From Castanea sativa (lineage: Eukaryota > Streptophyta > Magnoliopsida > Fagales > Fagaceae): DNA of 64,000 bases. The stretch lies in NCBI RefSeq assembly GCF_040712315.1, contig NC_134014.1:36445634-36509633 (forward strand), in the 5' to 3' direction. The translations under genes and the position numbers were made by a program. The notes beneath the pieces were generated by a model. The model saw only the letters and a list, made by a program, of their open reading frames with translations. It ran no database searches and was not told the DNA's origin. This document shows, piece by piece, positions 59,370 to 64,000 of the stretch. Position 1 is the stretch's first letter. Every line of letters begins with the position of its first letter.

Positions 59370-59960
59370 CTGGGGTGAAGTTCTTTTTTATGACATTGAG
59401 CTGGTGGCCTACTGGGGGTTTAGTCTGCTCAAAGTCTGACTGAGTTAAAGAAGATTGACCATGATTTTCATCCTTATCTACCACTGACTCTTGTTTAGCT
59501 ATGTAATAGGGAGTGCTAACTTGGGATCTAATCTTGACTCCTTGGAGTTCTAGGTCCAATTTTTTCTTAAGGGGTGGGAGTCTGGATGAGCTACACTGGG
59601 ATGCAGGTTTATCTCTAAGAAGAAAAGGGGACTGCATTCTAAGTTGCTGAAGATCCAGGGGAAATCTAAACATGGACTGGTCAAAACTTAGCCTTACAGT
59701 TAACTGATGGACAAAGTCAAGATCTGGGGTTTAAGTAGGGTGTTGGATTTGAAAAGAATAATTTTCATTTTACAGAGTCCAATCTTGTGGAAATGAGACC
59801 TCTGTCCACTTAAGGGTCCTAGGTACTTGAATCTGAGATCTAGGGGTTGTGATCTGAATAAGGGTGGTTTCTCCTCTTGCTTTCTTGTTAAGGGCTTGGA
59901 CATTTAAGTTTGTCCTGATGCACTTGTAGTAGACTCTATATATCAAAGCTATATATATAT
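59370..59960 (-). pseudogene. Coding-like remnant, possibly endogenous pararetrovirus or other retroelement
   Basis: On the minus strand from about 59960 to 59370 an amino-acid-like reading frame runs with a few stops and one shift (a stretch rich in Gln/Pro/Ser around 59890-59800 and again 59673-59380). Its wording recalls ORFs of endogenous Caulimoviridae in plant genomes, but no diagnostic motif such as RT is present, so this is a guess. It is broken by stops near 59783 and 59730 and ends at the TA microsatellite. Confidence 0.3.
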
Positions 59961-60180
59961 ATATACACACACACTTCTCACAAAGAAATTAAGTGAGCGA
60001 AAATGAACTCATTCAAAAATTGTAGTCCACCAGGACCACTGTACTCTTTAAAAGGAAAGGATTTTATGATATCTATTCCAGTATTAAGGGCCTGTGTATC
60101 AAAGTAATTATAATTTATCAATATCGAGATCCGAGTATATAAGAACAGCTTAATTATGGATCAGGCTGTTTAAGAAGATT

Positions 60181-60410
60181 AAGGTAATTAAACATGACAC
60201 AAGATGTCCATGATTTAAGTCAGTTTCACGGTTTAGTCTAACTCAATTTCTTAATATCCAAAAGTGTGTATTAGAACATTTTCAACCGTCTTTTTAAGTT
60301 TTTGTATTATTTAGAATGAATAGTTACATCTATCTTTTAAGGTAATTAAACATGACACAAGATGTCCATGATTTAAGTCAGCTTCACGGTTTAGTCTATC
60401 TCATTTAAAT
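60181..60410. repeat. Direct duplication, 65-bp unit 160 bp apart
   Basis: AAGGTAATTAAACATGACAC and the following AAGATGTCCATGATTTAAGT occur at 60181 and 60341 with one or two differences. The spacer is AT-rich and the whole may be a 160-bp tandem duplication. Confidence 0.8.
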
Positions 60411-60857
60411 ATTATTTCTTTAATCTTCCTTTATATTTCTTTAATCTTCCTTTATATTTTTTTAATATTTTTTTATTCTTCCTTTATTCATTCCCAACTT
60501 TTAAACTATAGACTATTAAATGCTATATTTTAAAAGATTCTCAAAAGTCGTACTTTCCAACATTTTTTTTAATATCATAGTTTCTATTTATGAAATTTAT
60601 ATTAGTCATTAAATTTATGAAATCTAGTAATTTGGAATGAATTTATTCATTAAAATTTTCATTTAAAAATCATTAATTGTTGCCTAGTTCTCATTCTTTT
60701 AGATTATTATTATTATTTACTCACTTATATTTACTCTTTTCTTTTTTTTAAAGCCTATCTAATTTTAAAGACCGCACAATTACTCTTACAAAAACCCAAG
60801 GATTAACTCAAGCGTTTACTCTCAACCTCAAATTTATTTACTCACTTTTATTCTTAG

Positions 60858-61035
60858 AGGGAGAGAGAGAGAGAGAGAGATTGTTGCCAGATTCATACTA
60901 CAACCGCGATGATTCAAGAAAAGCTTCAAACTTAGTATCGGCAAAAACAGTATCTAAAAATATCAAATTGAGAGAGAAAGAGAGCGCAAAGACGAAATTC
61001 GTTGAGAGAGAGAGAGAGCAAGAGAGAGAGAGAGC
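60858..61035. repeat. GA-rich microsatellite cluster
   Basis: GA repeats at 60861-60880, 61004-61018 and 61023-61035, separated by unique sequence with no recognisable gene. Confidence 0.85.
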
Positions 61036-61048
61036 GCACAAAGATATA

Positions 61049-61253
61049 GAATGTGTTTGGATTCAGCTTCCACGTCTGGCTTCCTTTTTTTTTTTTTTTT
61101 TTCAGCGTGTCTGTCACTGTTCATTGGCCATGAACAGTGATTTTAGGCCAATGAACAGTGATTTTTGACATGAACAGTATTTTTTACCCATTTAAAAATT
61201 ATTTTGCTATAATATTTTCAGTTTTCAGCAATAAGTTCTATCCAAACAGACTC
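61049..61253. mobile_element. 205-bp MITE, same family as 22913-23143
   Basis: Ends GAATGTGTTTGGATTCAGC and (reversed) GAGTCTGTTTGGATAGAAC; the reversed right end continues TTATTGCTGAAAACT as in the other copy. Flanked by ATA (61046-61048 and 61254-61256). Inside are three copies of a motif containing ATGAACAGT. Confidence 0.65.
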
Positions 61254-62036
61254 ATATTTCGTTGAGAGAAAGAGGGAGAGATTGCCGTGAAAGCTGATGG
61301 AGATTGTCCACACTCCGCCACTCGCCCTTCTCCCGTCCTCCAAGCTCCAAGTGCATGCGTACTAGGTCGTGTCAGATCGACTTCTGTCTTCTTCTTTTTT
61401 TCTTCCTCTTCTTCTTTTCTTATTCTGATTCAATTTTGGTGTTACAATTTGACTATTTTTATGAGAATTAGATTGTATTTTGATTATTCATCTTCGTTTA
61501 GAGAAATTTTTAGAGACTGAAAAAAATGAAATGGAAAGAGCGTGATACAGAAAGAAAGAAAGAAAGAATTGATATAATATTTCAATTACTGGAATTTTTA
61601 TTAGAAGAAATTCAACTACTAATCTACAATAACCCATCAGGGCTGGAGAGGAACCATATATGAGCCAAAAAACTTTTGAGGTTTAGAGAAACTGTTGAAT
61701 CAATGTTTTGTGGTTTCACCCTCGAAACTAGAGTATTTTGTGTTTGTGTTTAGCTCTCCTGTTGGAGATGCTCTTAGTGATTGTCAACAAAATCATATAC
61801 TCCTGCGTTTGCCTTGTTTCTCGCCTCATATTTGGTGACTTTGACTAGTCTCTTAACTTTTTATCTCTCATTATTTTGCGTGGTAATGAGAATTCCCCCT
61901 AGCAAAAGCAGTTTCAAAGTTTTGGACCAATATGAAATAGTATTATCTCACTTACTCATAGTATTAGCTCACTAAGGCCCAGAAATCGCATTGGGCCTCT
62001 GTAAAGAATTGACTAGTGTGTCGACTACCATGGGCC

Positions 62037-62158
62037 TATTTTGCCACGAACACCTACCGACAAATATTGGATGACATCCCTTCTGGGATTTATGGGATAT
62101 TTTGTCACGAACACCTACCGACAAATATTAGATGACATCCCTTCTGGGATTTGTGGGA
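62037..62158. repeat. 61-bp tandem repeat, two units
   Basis: Units at 62037-62097 and 62098-62158 share CACGAACACCTACCGACAAA and GATGACATCCCTTCTGGGAT, differing at about four positions. Confidence 0.9.
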
Positions 62159-62595
62159 CACACTTGTCCCAAAGTCCCAACTCCCAACAATTGTGTTACT
62201 ATCATTTTTTCTCAAAGTTACAATCCTAATCAGAGCAGAAGTTCAGGCTATTTCCGACAATTTTAAGCCTCAATATGAAGCTCAATTAAAATAAAAATAA
62301 AAAATGCATATCATATATCAGCCAAAAAAATAACATAGCACACCACTATATTAAAAGTAATAACACCACAAAACACAATATTTGACCCAAACAATGGAAG
62401 CATACAACACAGTATTCATCATACCAGATTGTATGCATCACTTATTAAACCCAAAATAAAAAAAAAACATACCATATCACTTGTTTGTAACAAAAACGGT
62501 ACCATATAGACTCGCTTAGGCTACAAACAAGCGTAATTTACATATAAAAGTTGAAAACATATATAAATGATGCGAGTATGCTACATCAACACCAC

Positions 62596-63501
62596 CTAGC
62601 GGTGTCCAGGAAGCCTCTCCTTGATCTTCTCCATCACACCCTTCTTCTCCTGATGTTGTTGGCCCTCGTAGTAACCTGGAGCTGTAGTTGAAGTTGTGTG
62701 ACTTTGCTGGTACGGATCATCCTGCTTGCGCCCAACACATGGTATGTTCTCTTTTATTTTCTCTGTCAACCCCTTCTTCTCCTGATTATGTTGGCCCTCG
62801 TAGTTACCTGGGGCTGTAGTTGAAGTTGTGTGACCTTGCTGGTACGGGTTTGTAGTTGAAGTTGTGTGACTTTGCTGGTACGGATCATCATGCTTGCGCC
62901 CAACACCTGGTATGTTCTCTGTCAACCCCTTCTTCTCCTGATGATGTTGGCCCTCATAGTAACCTGGGGCTGTAGTTGAAGTTGTGTGACCTTGCTGGTA
63001 CGGGTTTGTAGTTGAAGTTGTGTAACCTTGCTGGTACGGATCATCATGCTTGCGCCCAACACCTGGCATGTTCTCTTTTACTTTCTCTGTCAACCCCTTC
63101 TTCTCCTGATTATGTTGGCCCTCGTAGTAACCTGGGGCTGTAGTTGAAGTTGTGTGACCTTGCTGGTACGGGTTTGTAGTTGAAGTTGTGTGACTTTGCT
63201 GGTACGGATCATCGTGCTTGCGCCCAACACCTGGTATCTTCTCTTTTATTTCTTGTGTCAACCCCTGCTGATCATGACGATAATCACCGCCATGAGTAGG
63301 TACGTTTGCATCAGGGTGCATAAGACCTTGGAGAGTGGTGGAGTCAGACCCACCAGTTCCATACCTGGTGTCAGTGTTGTGTGTTGGGTTGCCATATTGA
63401 TCAGTGTGAGTTCGGGGCCCATGTTCATCTACGCGAATTGGGTTGCCATATTCATCAACTTGGGGTGTACCACCGGCGTATTGGTTTTGGTATTGCGACA
63501 T
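62596..63501 (-). CDS. Dehydrin (group 2 LEA), Y2K5-like, 301 aa
   Basis: I start at ATG 63501 (MSQYQNQYAGG), the usual dehydrin start; the frame is open further up but without support. Two Y segments, VDEYGNP (15-21) and TDQYGNP (33-39), precede a Gly/Thr/Gln-rich body with Lys-rich K segments at 79-92 (QGLTQEIKEKIPG), 133-148, 189-200 (shortened, EKKGLTENIPG), 241-256 (with P-C instead of P-G) and 286-301 (EKKGVMEKIKERLPGHR). No Ser tract (S segment) is present. Dehydrins are disordered, hydrophilic proteins that protect membranes and enzymes during drying and cold; K segments fold to amphipathic helices on membranes. The middle is built of a 56-residue tandem repeat (168 bp) present about three and a half times. 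No intron is seen. Confidence 0.93.
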   Translation of the reverse strand: MSQYQNQYAGGTPQVDEYGNPIRVDEHGPRTHTDQYGNPTHNTDTRYGTGGSDSTTLQGLMHPDANVPTHGGDYRHDQQGLTQEIKEKIPGVGRKHDDPYQQSHTTSTTNPYQQGHTTSTTAPGYYEGQHNQEKKGLTEKVKENMPGVGRKHDDPYQQGYTTSTTNPYQQGHTTSTTAPGYYEGQHHQEKKGLTENIPGVGRKHDDPYQQSHTTSTTNPYQQGHTTSTTAPGNYEGQHNQEKKGLTEKIKENIPCVGRKQDDPYQQSHTTSTTAPGYYEGQQHQEKKGVMEKIKERLPGHR

Positions 63502-63655
63502 TTTCAAAGTGAAAGAGCAAAAGCAAGAGCTTCTAATAAGCAAAACTCAAAGCTATAACTAATTTGGCAAATTACTGACTATAACAAAAACAAGTGTCAA
63601 AGCAAGTAGATTGTGAAAATTCGAAGATGTATGAAAACTTTGGTTTAGGATTAGG

Positions 63656-63664
63656 ATTTATATA
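63656..63664 (-). promoter_or_regulatory. TATA box of the dehydrin gene
   Basis: TATATAAAT on the minus strand, about 155 bp before the ATG, which would leave a leader of roughly 125 nt. Confidence 0.7.
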
Positions 63665-63711
63665 GGCGAGCATATGTGGTAGAGGAGTTGGACGCGCTTT
63701 TAGGTTGTTAA

Positions 63712-63901
63712 ACGTGGCAAGAGTTTAAAGCATCTGCAACTTTTACTATGATAAAATAGGACAAGTGTCCGCCTATGTCGGCGATGGTAAGAATCGTAGT
63801 GCCACGTCGCCGTGTTCATGAAAACAAGGACCAAGTTTCCACATATTGAAGCTTGAAAAAAATAGCCGTGGACCCCAGGTTATGAATATTGGTCCACGTG
63901 G
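63712..63901 (-). promoter_or_regulatory. ABRE/G-box and DRE cluster upstream of the dehydrin gene
   Basis: ACGTGGC at 63712-63718, GCCACGTC at 63801-63808 and the palindromic G-box CCACGTGG at 63894-63901 are ABA-responsive element cores bound by bZIP (ABF/AREB) factors. GCCGAC (minus; GTCGGC on plus 63777-63782) is a DRE/CRT core bound by DREB/CBF factors. All lie 48-240 bp upstream of the TATA box. The combination fits drought-, ABA- and cold-induced expression. Confidence 0.75.
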
Positions 63902-64000
63902 CCGTTTGATTTTTCTGCCTCTCTCTAGTTTGGTGTTAATCCTTTACTGTAGGAGTTGGATATGTATCAAAGATTTTTTTTTATCATCTCATAGTCGTAG

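Overview
The window is plant nuclear DNA, almost certainly from a woody eudicot. It has GT-AG introns, a DYW-type PPR gene, a YnKn dehydrin, Copia, Gypsy and L1-type retroelements, tRNA-derived SINEs and many Mutator-like (MULE) and Harbinger-like elements. A Fagales tree such as oak would fit, but nothing here proves it.

Five loci look like functional genes. (1) A secreted Expp1-like protein of unknown function on the minus strand, 11 coding exons from 10076 past the left edge. One intron is 5.7 kb because it holds a Copia element (928-5813) that itself carries a nested L1-type LINE (2415-5076). (2) A GT4 glycosyltransferase, plus strand, seven exons, 13907-19021, 479 aa. (3) A small two-exon basic protein, minus strand, 21477-22744, 121 aa. 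(4) An intronless DYW-class PPR protein, plus strand, 34813-36795, 660 aa. (5) A Y2K5-like dehydrin, minus strand, 62596-63501, 301 aa, with ABRE/G-box and DRE cores upstream.

The centre (19.8-34.3 kb) is dominated by Mutator-type DNA transposons whose target-site duplications can be read directly: a 0.96-kb element at 19853-20814; a 1.17-kb Pack-MULE at 23722-24895 that has captured a piece of a DELLA/GRAS gene; and a 9.36-kb MULE at 24944-34301 flanked by CGGATTAAG. The large MULE carries two inward-pointing genes, a plant-mobile-domain (PMD/MAIL-like) gene and a MuDR-type transposase. Both are now broken by frameshifts, and the PMD gene also by a stop codon. Its ends carry arrays of about 20-bp palindromes built on CTCGAGT..ACTCGAG, and related motifs occur in two of the other MULE-like elements.

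The right third (38-62 kb) is mostly decayed: Harbinger-like MITEs, a SINE, a 5'-truncated LINE with a 19-bp target duplication, a broken JmjC (JMJ25/IBM1-like) fragment, two UGT pseudogenes, a fold-back MULE, a hairpin element, a truncated Gypsy polyprotein with part of its LTR, and many microsatellites. No rRNA, tRNA gene, CRISPR array or prokaryotic feature was seen.
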